Source of the DNA: Asaia platycodi JCM 25414
GTDB taxonomy: Bacteria > Pseudomonadota > Alphaproteobacteria > Acetobacterales > Acetobacteraceae
DNA length: 64,000 bases
Reading direction: 5' to 3'
Assembly: GCF_000614545.1 (NCBI RefSeq)
Contig: NZ_BAKW01000007.1
Span: 1 to 64,000, forward strand
Shown here: piece after piece, positions 1 through 10,217 of the stretch
Layout of the letters: every line of letters begins with the position of its first letter
Numbering within the stretch: position 1 is the stretch's first letter
Program-made: the position numbers and the translations under genes
Notes under the pieces: generated by a model
Seen by the model: only the letters and a program-made list of their open reading frames with translations
What the model was told of the DNA's origin: nothing
The model's database searches: none

Positions 1-684
1 CGCCGCCCATTCCGCCACCGGCGGAAAGCAGGACGCCGCCTTTGCCCGATGTGAAAACGCCGGAGAAAATGGTCGACGACTCGGCCGAGCCCATCAAGCT
101 TCGCCGCCCAAGCCGTCGCCGCCCTCGGCATCGAAGCAGGTCGCACCGCCCTCGCCACAGACACAGCCTGTCGACAAGCTGCCTGAGACTGCGACTTTCT
201 CACATATCACGCAGCCCAACCCGGCGAAGAAGACGCAGGCCGACTCGCATTCGCTCCTGGCGACGCTCGACTCGCTGAGAGCGGACCAGAAGCAGACCCA
301 CCCGCCGAAGGCGCGTGCCAACCCTCAGCAGGGCGGCGCGCCGAATGGCGGCGGGGCACCGAATGGCGACATCACGAATGCGCTCAGCTCGGCTGAGCAG
401 AAGGCCATCGGTGGATCGGTGCGGCGTTGCTACTCCGAAGACACCGAAGCGCGTAATTATGCCTCATTTAGTGCGCATCTAGTCGTCACCGTAGATGCGA
501 CCGGAGAGGCAAGAATGGCGCGTTTCGCTCCCGATACACAGGCGAAAGCAAATGCTGACCCGTCTTATCGGGCCTTGGCCGAGCGGGCACGCGATGCCGT
601 GCTGAGCCCGACCTGTTCGAAACTTCCCATACCGTCAAACCTTCTGGCAAGACGCACGAACTCAAATTCGTGTTCCGCCCATGA
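1..684 (+). CDS. tolA: TolA-like Tol-Pal envelope protein, C-terminal part (cut by window start, two frameshifts)
   Basis: The visible part is a Pro/Lys/Gln-rich periplasmic stalk followed by a C-terminal domain of TonB/TolA type (a conserved pattern with RRCY and an HLVVTVDATGEARM strand). TolA links the inner-membrane TolQR motor to TolB and Pal. The frame must shift near 102 (one base missing in a C run after AAGCTT) and near 646 (one G missing). With both restored it ends FVFRP-stop at 684, and this stop overlaps the tolB ATG (ATGA). The neighbours tolB, pal and cpoB fix the identity; the C-terminal domain alone would be ambiguous. The N-terminal membrane helix lies upstream of the window. 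Confidence 0.82.
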
Positions 685-2072
685 ACCTCAAAGAGCGCAA
701 GAGAAGCGAAGTCATGCCAGTCGATAAGCCCCTGTTGACCGACGATCAGGCACAGAGCCTTTCCACCTTTTTCTCCCGCCGCTCCCTTCTCGGCGCGTCC
801 ATTGCTGCGGGTGGCCTCCTGGCCACCCCGCTCAGCGCTTTCGCCCAGGCCGCCAATGCGCCCGGTGAAGCCGAGATTACGGTCGATCAGGCGCGTACGG
901 CACCCATCCCCATCTCGATCCCTTCTTTCGGGCCTGGACTCGGCGAGCAGATCACCGGCGTGGTCTCGGCCGACCTCGAATCGACGGGTTTGTTCACCAT
1001 ACTGCCCGGCACGTCAGGAACGCCCGATTTCGCTGCGCTCAAGGCGCAGGGAGCACGCGCCGCCGTAACCGGTAGCGCCGCAGGATCGAGCAGCACCCGT
1101 GTGGAGATGCGTCTGTGGAACGTCCTGACCGGCGAGCAGATCCAGGGTACCGCTTACACGGCCTCGGCGGCGAACTGGCGCCGAATTGCGCACACAATCG
1201 CTGACGTGATTTATGAGCGTATGCTGGGTGAGAAGGGTTATTTCGATACCCGCCTCGCCTATATTGCCCGGACGGGTCCGCGCCATCATCAGATCACGCG
1301 CCTTGCCGTCATGGATCAGGATGGGGCCAATAACCACATCCTGACCTCCGGCCAGTGGCTGACATTGACGCCGCGCTTCAATCCGGTGCGCGATCAGATT
1401 GCGTTCATGTCTTACGCGAATAACCGTCCTCGCGTTTATACCTTCGATCTGGGTTCCGGCAGCCAGCGCATGCTAGGCGAATTCGACGGCATTTCGTTCG
1501 CGCCGCGTTTCTCGCCTAATGGCAGCCAGGTTGTGCTGTCTGCTACGCGCGGCGGCGGCTCAGACATTTTTGTGGTCGATCTGGGGTCGGGGGCAAAGCG
1601 CCAGATCACCAATTCAGGCGCGATCGATACCAGCCCCTGCTTCAGCCCCGATGGCAGCCAGATCGTCTTCAATTCCGATCGTGGCGGTTCGCCGCAGCTC
1701 TACATGATGAGCGCGTCCGGGGGCGGCGTACGTCGCATTTCTTATGGTCACGGCACTTACGGCTCGCCCGTATGGTCACCGCGTGGCGATCAGATTGCGT
1801 TCACCCGCCTTTCCGGTGGGCGATTCTCTCTTGGCGTCATGGGGCCAGACGGTACGGGCGAGCGTATCCTGACCGAGGGTTTCACGGTCGAAAGCCCCAC
1901 TTTCTGCCCTAATGGTCGCGTCATCGCCTTCTGCCGCCAGTCGGCAGCAGGAGCGGGCGGCGCCGGATTCTCGAGCGGAATCGGGACGATCGATATCACT
2001 GGCTTCCATGAGCGCCCCATTCGCACCGAAACCGGCGCGTCCGATCCGGCCTGGTCGCCGCTGCAAGGCTGA
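681..2072 (+). CDS. tolB: Tol-Pal system beta-propeller protein TolB
   Basis: Periplasmic TolB binds Pal and TolA and supports outer-membrane constriction at division. The 463-residue product has an N-terminal TolB domain (about 65-195) followed by repeated propeller blades with the FSPDGSQIVF and SPNGSQVVL signatures. The leader is unusual: a twin-arginine SRRSLLG motif precedes a hydrophobic stretch and a cleavage site near AFAQA, so export may use Tat. The ATG at 681 overlaps the tolA stop. A second ATG at 714 (MPVDKPLL) is an alternative start. The frame is intact. Confidence 0.95.
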   Translation: MNLKERKRSEVMPVDKPLLTDDQAQSLSTFFSRRSLLGASIAAGGLLATPLSAFAQAANAPGEAEITVDQARTAPIPISIPSFGPGLGEQITGVVSADLESTGLFTILPGTSGTPDFAALKAQGARAAVTGSAAGSSSTRVEMRLWNVLTGEQIQGTAYTASAANWRRIAHTIADVIYERMLGEKGYFDTRLAYIARTGPRHHQITRLAVMDQDGANNHILTSGQWLTLTPRFNPVRDQIAFMSYANNRPRVYTFDLGSGSQRMLGEFDGISFAPRFSPNGSQVVLSATRGGGSDIFVVDLGSGAKRQITNSGAIDTSPCFSPDGSQIVFNSDRGGSPQLYMMSASGGGVRRISYGHGTYGSPVWSPRGDQIAFTRLSGGRFSLGVMGPDGTGERILTEGFTVESPTFCPNGRVIAFCRQSAAGAGGAGFSSGIGTIDITGFHERPIRTETGASDPAWSPLQG

Positions 2073-2077
2073 GTATC

Positions 2078-2114
2078 GTGTCTCTGACGCCGCGTTTTGT
2101 GGCGTTGGAGACAC
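2078..2114 (+). terminator. Hairpin after tolB
   Basis: The arms at 2078-2091 and 2101-2114 pair over 14 bp with two G-U wobbles, and the loop is 9 nt. No clear T-run follows (TAATTTCT), so it may be a weak terminator or an mRNA-stabilising hairpin between tolB and pal. The rest of 2115-2338 holds no gene I can see. Confidence 0.5.
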
Positions 2115-2338
2115 TAATTTCTGACTTTCTCATGAATTCCGCGCGACTTGCCTCGTGATGGTTATCATCCCGCTTGACCGCAGTTCTCGGGAATGAGTAT
2201 GGCCGATCTTGGTCGTCGGTATCGGTGAGGCCCAATGGTTCTGGTAACCAGCAAGCAAAACGGGAACTCCGGCCTTCGTAATTAGTTGTCGTCACGCTTC
2301 CTGGTCCCGGATGGGGACTATATTCAGGGTTGGCAAAA

Positions 2339-2814
2339 ATGAATTTCAAGCTTCTCGGTGCGCTTGGTCTGGCAGTCGTTCTGGCTGCCTGCTCGGACGA
2401 ATCAAACAAGGGTGCATCGACCGGTGCAGGCGCAACGGCTCAGGAAACGGGCGCTGCGCCCGGTAGCGAAGCCGATCTGGTCGCCAATGTCGGCGATCGC
2501 GTCTTCTTCGACCTGAACCGCAACACGCTCTCGAGCGACGCCCAGGCAACCCTCGACAAGCAGGCAGCATGGCTCGCCCGCTATCCGCAGGTTAGCGTCC
2601 AGATCGCCGGTAACTGCGATGACCGTGGCACGGAAGAGTACAACATTGCTCTCGGCCAGCGTCGTGCGAACGCCGCTCGCGACTATCTGGTCGCCAAAGG
2701 CGTTGCCCCTTCGCGCATCTCGACGATTTCCTATGGTAAGGATCGTCCGACTGCCGATGGTGACGATGAGCAGGCATGGCTCAGAATCGTAACGGGATCA
2801 CCTCGGTCAAGTAA
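2339..2814 (+). CDS. pal: Peptidoglycan-associated lipoprotein Pal (one frameshift)
   Basis: Pal is an outer-membrane lipoprotein that binds peptidoglycan through an OmpA-like domain. The start MNFKLLGALG at 2339 is preferred over an upstream TTG because it gives a clean lipoprotein signal with lipobox LAAC. The OmpA-like domain runs from about residue 50 and carries a GNCDDRGTEEYN motif. One G is missing near 2778: with it restored the frame reads AQNRNGITSVK and stops at 2812-2814. The restored length of 158 residues is normal for Pal. It lies between tolB and cpoB as in other proteobacteria. Confidence 0.93.
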
Positions 2815-2897
2815 TCGGTTCGTCGCTCGAAAGGGCGCTCCCGCTTCCGACATCTGACGTTGTATCGTCTCTCTAGAGCGGGACGGGGAGAAGCGCT

Positions 2898-2928
2898 CCG
2901 TACCAGTCCGTTTGCCGGTCTGGTACGG
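2898..2928. repeat. Perfect inverted repeat
   Basis: CCGTACCAG at 2898-2906 is repeated inverted at 2920-2928 (9 bp, 13-nt spacer). It lies between pal and the stronger hairpin at 2951. It could be a first terminator hairpin or a processing site; there is no T-tract. Confidence 0.45.
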
Positions 2929-2950
2929 TGCCCGACGAGCAAAGCTTCGA

Positions 2951-2987
2951 AACCGGCTGGCGCTTATGCGTCAGCCGGTTTTGTTTT
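2951..2987 (+). terminator. Rho-independent terminator downstream of pal
   Basis: A 13-bp stem (one G-U pair) at 2951-2963 and 2968-2980 with the tetraloop TTAT is followed by TTGTTTT. This would end the tol-pal transcript before cpoB. Confidence 0.8.
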
Positions 2988-3049
2988 ATGGTGAATGCGA
3001 TTTTGCGTGGCATTCTGCCCGCACCCACGATTTGACTGAAGGATGCGCC

Positions 3050-3896
3050 ATGCGCGGTGCCCGAGTTTCCCGGTTCTTCATCCTCTCGACCGTTTCTCTG
3101 CTGTCCGTGCTGGGCGCGTCCGCCGCGAAGGCTCAGGTCACGAGCCGCGAGGGGATTACGCTTCAGAACCAGATCCAGCAGCTCAGCGAGCAGCTTCAGC
3201 AGGTTCAGTCCAGCGCGCAGAGCGCACCGGCTTCCGGCGGTTCGGCGCCGTCCGTTTCGGCAGGCAATGGCGATCTGGTGTCGCAACTTCTTCAGCGTGT
3301 CTCGACCCTCGAAAACGAGAACCGCGAGATGCGCGGCGAGCTGGACCAGCTGTCGAACCAGGTCCAGACGCAAAACGCGACGCTGACCAAGCAGATCGGT
3401 GACATGCAGTTTGCGGCCCAGAACGGTGGCGGTGGCGCAGCGCCCTCAGCTCCGCCTTCATCCGATGCGCCAGCCGCGGCCCCTGCGGCACCAGCAGCGA
3501 CGGACAAGCCGGTAACAGCGCTCGAACTGCTCAAGACCGGGCAGGCAGCCTCAAGAGCCGCGATTATGCAACGGCGCAGAGTGATGCAAGCCAGGCTTTG
3601 AAACTCGCCAAAACGCCGAATGGAAAACTCGAATCGCAGTTTTTGCTCGCCCAGTCGCTCGCCGGGCAAAAGCAATATCGTGACTCGGCACTGGCCTATT
3701 ACGATGCTTACAACCGCGCGCCGAAATCGCCCCGTGCACCGGAGGCTCTCCTTGGCGTTTCCGCTCGATGCTCGCGCTCGGTGACAAGAATTCAGCTTGT
3801 CAGGCCTTGCAGAAGCTCGATGCTGAATTCCCCTCAGCCACAGCGCGTGTGAAGGCTGCTGTCACGACATTCAAGGGGCGTGCAAGCTGCCATTGA
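3050..3896 (+). CDS. cpoB: CpoB/YbgF, cell division coordinator (two frameshifts)
   Basis: CpoB is a periplasmic protein that links Tol-Pal function with peptidoglycan synthesis at division. The ATG at 3050 begins a signal peptide ending near AAKAQ. A coiled-coil trimerisation region rich in Gln and Leu follows (residues about 30-120), then a Pro/Ala linker, then TPR-type helices (QFLLAQSLAGQ, ALAYYDAYNRAPKSP). Single bases are missing near 3550 and 3761; restoring both gives 282 residues and a stop at 3894-3896. The stop overlaps the TTG start of tilS. Confidence 0.88.
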
Positions 3897-5148
3897 GAGA
3901 GGCTCAGCCGATCGGCGAGAGTGAGTTCGCCGATCTGATGTCTGTCTTCGGACCTTTCATCCCTGATCTGCCCCGCTTTCCCGTCGCTGTTGCTGTGTCT
4001 GGCGGGGCAGATAGTCTCTGCCTTGCCTGGTTATTGCGCCGCTGGCGCCGTGCGGTTCTGGCGCTGATCGTAGACCATGGCCTGCGTGAGAACTCTGCTG
4101 CCGAGGCCGCAGAAACAGCGTCCAGACTCAAGGCACTCGATATTCCTTCTGTCATCCTCAAGCTTGATACAATCGATCGAAAGGGGAGCTTACAGAAGAA
4201 CGCTCGTATCGCACGCTATCAGGCGCTCACAGCAGCCTGCCTCTCGCGCGGCATTCTCGATCTGGCTTTAGGCCATCATGAGCGCGATCAGGTTGAAACG
4301 CTTCTTCTTCGCAAGGCTCATGGGAGTTCGCCTCATGGGCTCGCCGCCATGGCCCTCTCGCGCGAGACGCCGCAACTGCGCCATATCAGGCCATTGCTTG
4401 AGATCGCGCCGGAGCGCTTGAGAGCGACGTTAAGAGAACAGGGCATCGTCTGGTTGAGGATCCGAGCAACCGTAATCGCCTCTTCGAGCGGGTCCGCATC
4501 CGTCTCTCGCTTGACGAAGCCAGCTACATGGCGGGGCGCGGCCAGCTTGCCTTGCACGCGCTTCAGCGCAACGAGAACGCTTCAAAAGGCGCTCAAGCGC
4601 TCGCGAAATTGCATGTCGATCCGCTTGGCTTTGCTGTCATGGCGACATTACCCGACGACCCGGCTCTGCTGGGCCGTATCTGGCAGGGTGTCTCAGGTGC
4701 GGCCTATCCGCCGTCTCCCGTTTTTCTCGAAAACCTTATTGCACTGCCGAAGCCAGTGACGATGGCGGGCGCGCAGCTATGTGCTGCCGGACGGCTTGGG
4801 AGTGGCTGGCTGTTACTGAGGGAGCCGTCGGCTGTGGCAGGGCGGATCGCGGCACAGCCTGGTGTCTTGTGGGACGGACGGTTCTCCTTTTCAGGCGAAG
4901 TGCCCGAGCAGGGGGGAGAGATTGCGGCGCTCGGTGACAATGCCCGTCATTTTCGTCGCCATGCATTGCCCGCCATTGTGTTGAGGGGGCTTCCCGCACT
5001 CTGGTTGGGGGGGCACGTGATGGCCGTTCCCCAGCTCGGCGTCTTTGCCGGGCCCCTCTGGGCAGGGCTGGCGTTCTCTTTCAGTCCGGCTGTGCTCCTG
5101 AGCGACCCCTCATTCTGGCCGGAATACCGCGAAACAGTGAAAACTTGA
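3893..5148 (+). CDS. tilS: tRNA(Ile)-lysidine synthetase TilS (one frameshift)
   Basis: TilS converts C34 of the CAU-anticodon tRNA-Ile to lysidine, which switches its codon reading from AUG to AUA, and is normally essential. The PP-loop ATP motif SGGADS lies near residue 38, followed by conserved LALGHHERDQVETLLLR. One G is missing near 4452, after which the frame continues with EDPSNRNR, a motif typical of TilS, and then the C-terminal region to 5148. The start is a TTG overlapping the cpoB stop; an ATG at about 3938 (MSVFGPFI) is an alternative. The order cpoB-tilS-ftsH is classical in Alphaproteobacteria. Confidence 0.9.
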
Positions 5149-5292
5149 TCGTAAGGGGGTGGGAACATACTGCCGAATGCTTATGTTAGTTCGCAAAGTG
5201 TGGTTGCTGCCGGTCCCTGGCAGAGAACCAGGGGCTGTCGTGTCGTCGTCGGTCAGTCTTCGCCTCAAAGTTTGGAAACAATAGAGACAGTG

Positions 5293-7215
5293 ATGAACAA
5301 TTTCGGCCGTAACCTGGCACTCTGGGTGATCATCATCGTTCTGGCGCTGCTGCTTTTCCTGGCGTTTCAGCCGAGTGGAAACCAGCACGCTTCACAGCAA
5401 CTCGCCTATTCCGATTTCGTCACTGATGTCGATCAGGGCAAGGTGCGCTCGGTGGTGGTTCAGAACCAGAACATCACCGGTACGCTCAGGGACGGAACGT
5501 CTTTCGAGACCTATGCCCCCGTGGATCCAGGCCTCGTGCCGCGCATGACGGGCAAGGGGATCGAGGTTGTCGCAAAGCCGCTCGACGCCGATGGCAGCCC
5601 GATTCTGCGTGCGGTCACGAGCTGGCTGCCGATGATCTTTCTGCTCGGCATCGGCATTCTGTTCTTTCGTCAGATGCAGTCCGGTAGCGGACGTGCAATG
5701 GGTTTCGGCAAGTCCCGAGCCCGTCTGCTGACGGAGAAGCAGGGCCGCGTCACGTTCGATGATGTCGCAGGCATCGACGAAGCGAAGGCCGAACTCGAAG
5801 AGATTGTGGAATTTCTAAAGGATCCTCAGAAGTTCACGCGTCTCGGTGGCAAGATTCCCAAGGGAGCCCTCCTGGTCGGCCCGCCGGGTACGGGTAAGAC
5901 CCTGCTGGCCCGTGCCATCGCCGGCGAGGCAAACGTGCCGTTCTTCACGATCTCAGGCTCTGATTTCGTTGAGATGTTTGTGGGTGTCGGCGCGTCTCGT
6001 GTTCGCGACATGTTCGAACAGGGCAAGAAATCGGCTCCCTGCATCATCTTTATCGATGAAATCGATGCGGTCGGTCGTCACCGTGGCGCCGGTTTGGGTG
6101 GCGGTAATGATGAGCGTGAGCAGACCCTTAACCAGATGCTGGTCGAGATGGATGGGTTCGAGAGCAATGAAGGCGTGATCCTGATTGCCGCCACCAACCG
6201 CCCCGACGTGCTCGACCCCGCCCTTCTGCGTCCCGGCCGTTTCGACCGTCAGGTTGTGGTTCCCAACCCGGATGTGGCCGGCCGTGAAAAAATCCTGCGT
6301 GTTCACATGCGCAAGGTGCCTCTTGCTTCCGACGTCGATCCGAAGGTTATCGCCCGTGGTACCCCCGGTTTTTCGGGTGCAGATCTGTCCAATCTTGTTA
6401 ACGAAGCCGCTTTGCTCGCTGCCCGTCTGGGCAAGCGCACGGTTGCCATGCTCGAATTTGAAAATGCCAAGGACAAGGTGCTCATGGGTGCCGAACGCCG
6501 CTCGCTGGTGATGAGCGACGCAGAGAAGAGAAACACGGCTTACCACGAGGGCGGTCACGCAATCTGCGCAATCCTGACGCCGGGATGCGATCCTGTGCAC
6601 AAGGCGACAATCATCCCGCGTGGTCGCGCTCTCGGCATGGTCATGAGCCTGCCGGAGGGTGATCGCTATTCGAAGAGCAAGGCGCAGTGCAAAGCCGATC
6701 TGGTTCTGGCGATGGGCGGTCGCGTTGCTGAGGAGCTCATCTTCGGTGCCGAGAATGTCTGCACAGGCGCTTCAGGTGACATCAAGATGGCAACTAATCT
6801 GGCCCGTCGCATGGTCACCGAATGGGGCATGAGCGACAAGCTGGGGATGATTGCCTATGGCGACAACGGACAGGAAGTTTTCCTTGGGCATTCGGTGACG
6901 CAGAACAAGAACGTTTCCGAACAGACTGCACGTGAGATCGACCGTGAAGTAAAGGAGCTTGTCGACGAAGCGTATCGCCGAGCTCATGCGCTCCTTCTGG
7001 AGCATATCGACGATTTGCATCGTCTTGCAAATGCGTTGCTCGAGTTTGAAACGCTCACGGGCGATGAAGTTGGCAAGGTCATTCGTGGTGAACCGGTAGA
7101 GCGGGTAGCGGTCGATGATTCCGCCCCCGATAATCGCCGCGCCTCCGTGCCGACAGTGAAGCCTGAGCCTGCGGCAGGGACAGAGGCTCTCGATCCGTCG
7201 CCTCAGGCGGGGTGA
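5293..7215 (+). CDS. ftsH: ATP-dependent zinc metalloprotease FtsH
   Basis: FtsH is a membrane-anchored AAA+ protease that degrades misfolded membrane proteins and regulators. The ATG at 5293 ([11 protein letters not shown]) gives 640 residues, as usual, with transmembrane helices near residues 7-24 and 113-128. The Walker A motif GPPGTGKT lies near residue 196, Walker B is IIFIDEID, and the zinc site HEGGH lies near residue 418. A smaller Gly replaces the common Ala of HEAGH, which still fits HExxH. A CTTG at about 5143 and CATACT about 18 nt downstream vaguely resemble an RpoH promoter, but this is weak. The frame is intact. Confidence 0.97.
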   Translation: MNNFGRNLALWVIIIVLALLLFLAFQPSGNQHASQQLAYSDFVTDVDQGKVRSVVVQNQNITGTLRDGTSFETYAPVDPGLVPRMTGKGIEVVAKPLDADGSPILRAVTSWLPMIFLLGIGILFFRQMQSGSGRAMGFGKSRARLLTEKQGRVTFDDVAGIDEAKAELEEIVEFLKDPQKFTRLGGKIPKGALLVGPPGTGKTLLARAIAGEANVPFFTISGSDFVEMFVGVGASRVRDMFEQGKKSAPCIIFIDEIDAVGRHRGAGLGGGNDEREQTLNQMLVEMDGFESNEGVILIAATNRPDVLDPALLRPGRFDRQVVVPNPDVAGREKILRVHMRKVPLASDVDPKVIARGTPGFSGADLSNLVNEAALLAARLGKRTVAMLEFENAKDKVLMGAERRSLVMSDAEKRNTAYHEGGHAICAILTPGCDPVHKATIIPRGRALGMVMSLPEGDRYSKSKAQCKADLVLAMGGRVAEELIFGAENVCTGASGDIKMATNLARRMVTEWGMSDKLGMIAYGDNGQEVFLGHSVTQNKNVSEQTAREIDREVKELVDEAYRRAHALLLEHIDDLHRLANALLEFETLTGDEVGKVIRGEPVERVAVDDSAPDNRRASVPTVKPEPAAGTEALDPSPQAG

Positions 7216-7240
7216 GCCAAGGTCAAGACTGAGAGAGTTA

Positions 7241-7266
7241 GGGGGGCATGAGCCCCCCTTTTTTCG
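7241..7266 (+). terminator. Rho-independent terminator after ftsH
   Basis: GGGGGGC, loop ATGA, GCCCCCC, then six T. This is a textbook terminator separating ftsH from glmM. Confidence 0.93.
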
Positions 7267-7329
7267 TAATGCGGGGTATGCTTGAAGAGCGACGTGCTAC
7301 GATACGGGTACGCGGAAAGAGGGACGGTC

Positions 7330-8696
7330 ATGAGTAAAGAGCGCAAGGCAGAGCGTAAGCTGTTCGGCACAGACGGTATTCGAGGCACCGCCAACAGTTT
7401 TCCGATGACAGTCGATGTGGCGCTTCGTCTGGGTCAGGCCGCAGGCTCTATTTCCGTCGTGGGGCGCATCGTCATAGTGTCGTGCTGGGCAAGGATACGC
7501 GTCTGTCGGGCTACATGATTGAAAGCGCACTGGTATCGGGATTTCTCTCTGCCGGTATGGACGTCATTCTCGTTGGTCCGTTGCCTACGCCAGCCATAGC
7601 GATGTTGACCCGTTCGCTTCGCGCCGATCTGGGCGTGATGATATCGGCCTCGCATAACCCGTTTGGCGATAATGGCATCAAGCTTTTCGGCCCGGATGGT
7701 TTCAAGCTCTCTGATGAGGTCGAGGCGGAAATCGAGTCCCTGATGGGGCAGGATCTGACGGCCCAGATGGCGCCACCGGAGGAGGTCGGTCGCGCCTCCC
7801 GTCTGAACGATGCTGCTGGTCGCTATATCGAAGCAGCCAAAGCGTCTTTTCCCAGAGGGTCGCGTCTCGAAGGGCTGCGTATTGTTCTCGATTGCGCCAA
7901 TGGCGCGGCCTATCGCGTAGCCCCTACCGCCTTGTGGGAATTGGGGGCAGAGGTCATCAAGATCGGCTGCGAGCCGAACGGGGTGAATATCAACGCCAAA
8001 TGCGGCTCTACCTGTCCCGAACCCCTGCGTGAGGCCGTGATCGCTCAAAAGGCGCATCTCGGCATCGCGCTTGATGGCGATGCCGATCGTCTCATTATCG
8101 TCGATGAGAAGGGGCAGATCGTCGATGGCGATCAGATTCTCGGGCTCATCGTATTGTTCCTGCACAAGAACGAGCGCCTTGGCAGCAATGATGCGGTTGC
8201 GACAGTCATGTCCAATCTCGGCCTCGAAAAGAAGCTTGCAGAACATGGGATCACCCTACACCGCACGGCGGTAGGCGATCGGTATGTTGTCGAGAGAATG
8301 CGCGAGCGGGGGATCAAACTGGGTGGCGAGCAGTCTGGCCACATGATCCTGTCGGATTTCGCGACGACGGGTGATGGGCTCATCGCGGCGCTTCAAGTGT
8401 TGGCCGTACTTGTCGAAGAAGGACGGCCAGCGAGCGAGATCCTGCGCGTGTTCAAGCCTTATCCACAGCTCCTGCGCAATGTGCGCTATCAGGGTGGCGA
8501 TCCGCTCCAGACGGAAAGTCTCGCCGAGGCAAGGCGGTCGGCCGAAGCACGGCTCGGCAATAAAGGTCGTCTGGTGCTGCGCAAGAGCGGAACCGAGCCG
8601 TTGATCCGCGTCATGGCAGAGGCTGAAGATCCCGCCTTGGTCGAAGAGATCGTCTCTTCAATCTGCGAGGCGGTTCAGAAAGCGGTCGCGCTCTGA
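7330..8696 (+). CDS. glmM: Phosphoglucosamine mutase GlmM (one frameshift)
   Basis: GlmM converts glucosamine-6-phosphate to glucosamine-1-phosphate for UDP-GlcNAc, peptidoglycan and LPS. The N-terminal LFGTDGIRG motif follows the ATG at 7330, which has a good AGAGGGA ribosome site. The catalytic-serine loop [14 protein letters not shown], the metal loop DGDADR and the C-terminal phosphate-binding [12 protein letters not shown] are all present. One base is missing near 7445: the frame resumes as [19 protein letters not shown]. The restored length is 455 residues, normal for the family. The TGA overlaps the thiD ATG (TGATG), so the two are co-translated. Confidence 0.94.
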
Positions 8697-9490
8697 TGAA
8701 GGGGCGCGTGCTGATCGTTGCGGGGAGCGACTCCGGTGGCGGTGCAGGTATTCAGGCCGACATCAAGACGGTCAGTGCCTTCGGTGGCTTTGCCATGACT
8801 GCCATCACCGCAGTGACGGCGCAGAACACACGCGGGGTGAGTGCAATTACTTACCTGTCGCCCGGTATGGTGGCTGACCAGATGCGGGCGGTGCTTGATG
8901 ATATCGGCGCGGATATCATCAAGCTCGGCATGCTGGGTAATGCCGAGATCATGGAGGCGGTGTGCGATACGCTTGCGCGCTACCCCACGATACGCTGTGT
9001 CATCGATCCGGTGATGATTGCAACCAGCGGAGCGCGTCTGATGACCGAAGACGGTGAGGCCGCATTCCGGCGTCTTTACGCCCATTGCTTCATGTTGACA
9101 CCCAATCTGCCTGAGCTCGAGGCACTGAGTGGTCGCGCGCTTTCGACCCCAGGGGAAATGAGAGAGGCAGCCATCGAGGTCATGGGAAACCAGGACCTTA
9201 CCTGGATACTGGCAAAGGGCGGCCATCTGCCCGGAGGTGATGTGGTCGATATCTTGCTTTCGAAGCAGCAGGAGCAACGGTTTGAAGACCCGAAGGTCGA
9301 CACCCTTCATACGCATGGCACTGGCTGTACTCTGGCCAGCGCTATAGCCGTATGCCTCGCCCAAGGCGAAGCTGTGAGGCGAGCTGTCGAGCGGAGCAGG
9401 GCCTATGTTCGTCGTGCCATCCTTCAGGCGCCGCCTTATGGGAAAGGGAACGCCCGACCGATGAACCACATGAATCAGAACGAAGGTTGA
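8696..9490 (+). CDS. thiD: Hydroxymethylpyrimidine/phosphomethylpyrimidine kinase ThiD
   Basis: ThiD phosphorylates HMP and HMP-P to HMP-PP for thiamine synthesis. The 264-residue ribokinase-type product has the N-terminal [17 protein letters not shown] motif, [11 protein letters not shown] and the C-terminal anion-hole motif [11 protein letters not shown]. It is translationally coupled to glmM. The C-terminal end is convergent with, and overlaps by about 16 bp, the end of the ctrA-like gene on the other strand. Confidence 0.95.
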   Translation: MKGRVLIVAGSDSGGGAGIQADIKTVSAFGGFAMTAITAVTAQNTRGVSAITYLSPGMVADQMRAVLDDIGADIIKLGMLGNAEIMEAVCDTLARYPTIRCVIDPVMIATSGARLMTEDGEAAFRRLYAHCFMLTPNLPELEALSGRALSTPGEMREAAIEVMGNQDLTWILAKGGHLPGGDVVDILLSKQQEQRFEDPKVDTLHTHGTGCTLASAIAVCLAQGEAVRRAVERSRAYVRRAILQAPPYGKGNARPMNHMNQNEG

Positions 9491-10217
9491 AGGGCCGAGG
9501 TCGCCAGTTTGCCCTGCTCTGTTGATGCTCCGGGCGCCACCGGCTTCGTGTCGTCGCGCAGCACATAGCCACGCCCCCAGACCGTGCCTATCAGATGTCC
9601 GGCGCCGAATTGTTGCAGCTTCCTGCGTAGCTTGCAGATGAAGACATCGATAATCTTCATTTCCGGTTCATCGATGCCGCCGTATAGATGGTTCAGGAAA
9701 GCATCTTTCGTCAGCACATTGCCACGGCGTAGCACCAACAGTTCGAGAATGGCATACTCCTTGCCGGTGAGCTGCACATGGTTGCCATTTACCGAGGCGC
9801 TTTTGGCATTCAGGTCGAGAGCGAGGGGGCCAACCGTCATGACAGTGGTGCTGAAGCCCCGCGAGCGGCGCAAGACGGCCTGAAGTCGAGCCATAAGCTC
9901 TTCTGAATCGAAGGGCTTGGTGATGTAGTCATCAGCCCCGGCATGAAATGCTTGATTTTAGCCTCTGCTCGATTGAGCCCGCTCAGGACAATAATCGGCG
10001 TCTGTATTTGAGTTTTTCGAACGCGCCTGATGACTTCATACCCTTCGAGATCTTCGAGAGTCAGTTCGGTCAGGGCAAGATCGTAATCGTAATGGCGGAG
10101 CATATCGATCGCTTCGTGCCCTGTATGGGCGTGATCAACAGTAATACCGCCCTGTTTCAGGGTCTTGATCAGCGCTTGGGCCGTAGCTTGATCGCTTTCC
10201 ACAAGAAGGAGGCGCAT
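9475..10217 (-). CDS. ctrA: CtrA-like OmpR-family response regulator with Glu in place of the phospho-acceptor Asp51 (one frameshift)
   Basis: The receiver domain (1-118) and winged-helix domain (about 125-228) match Caulobacter CtrA, including [33 protein letters not shown] and WGRGYVLRD. Residue 51, the phosphorylated Asp in CtrA, is Glu (codon GAA; context [16 protein letters not shown]). In the acidic pocket (E7, D8 in Caulobacter) residue 8 is Ser; E7 and the TKPF lysine remain. One base is missing near 9944: the frame resumes [12 protein letters not shown]. The start at 10217 has GGAG upstream. A roughly 16-residue C-terminal tail exceeds the Caulobacter length. Family identity is strong; orthology to the cell-cycle regulator is inferred. 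Confidence 0.9.
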
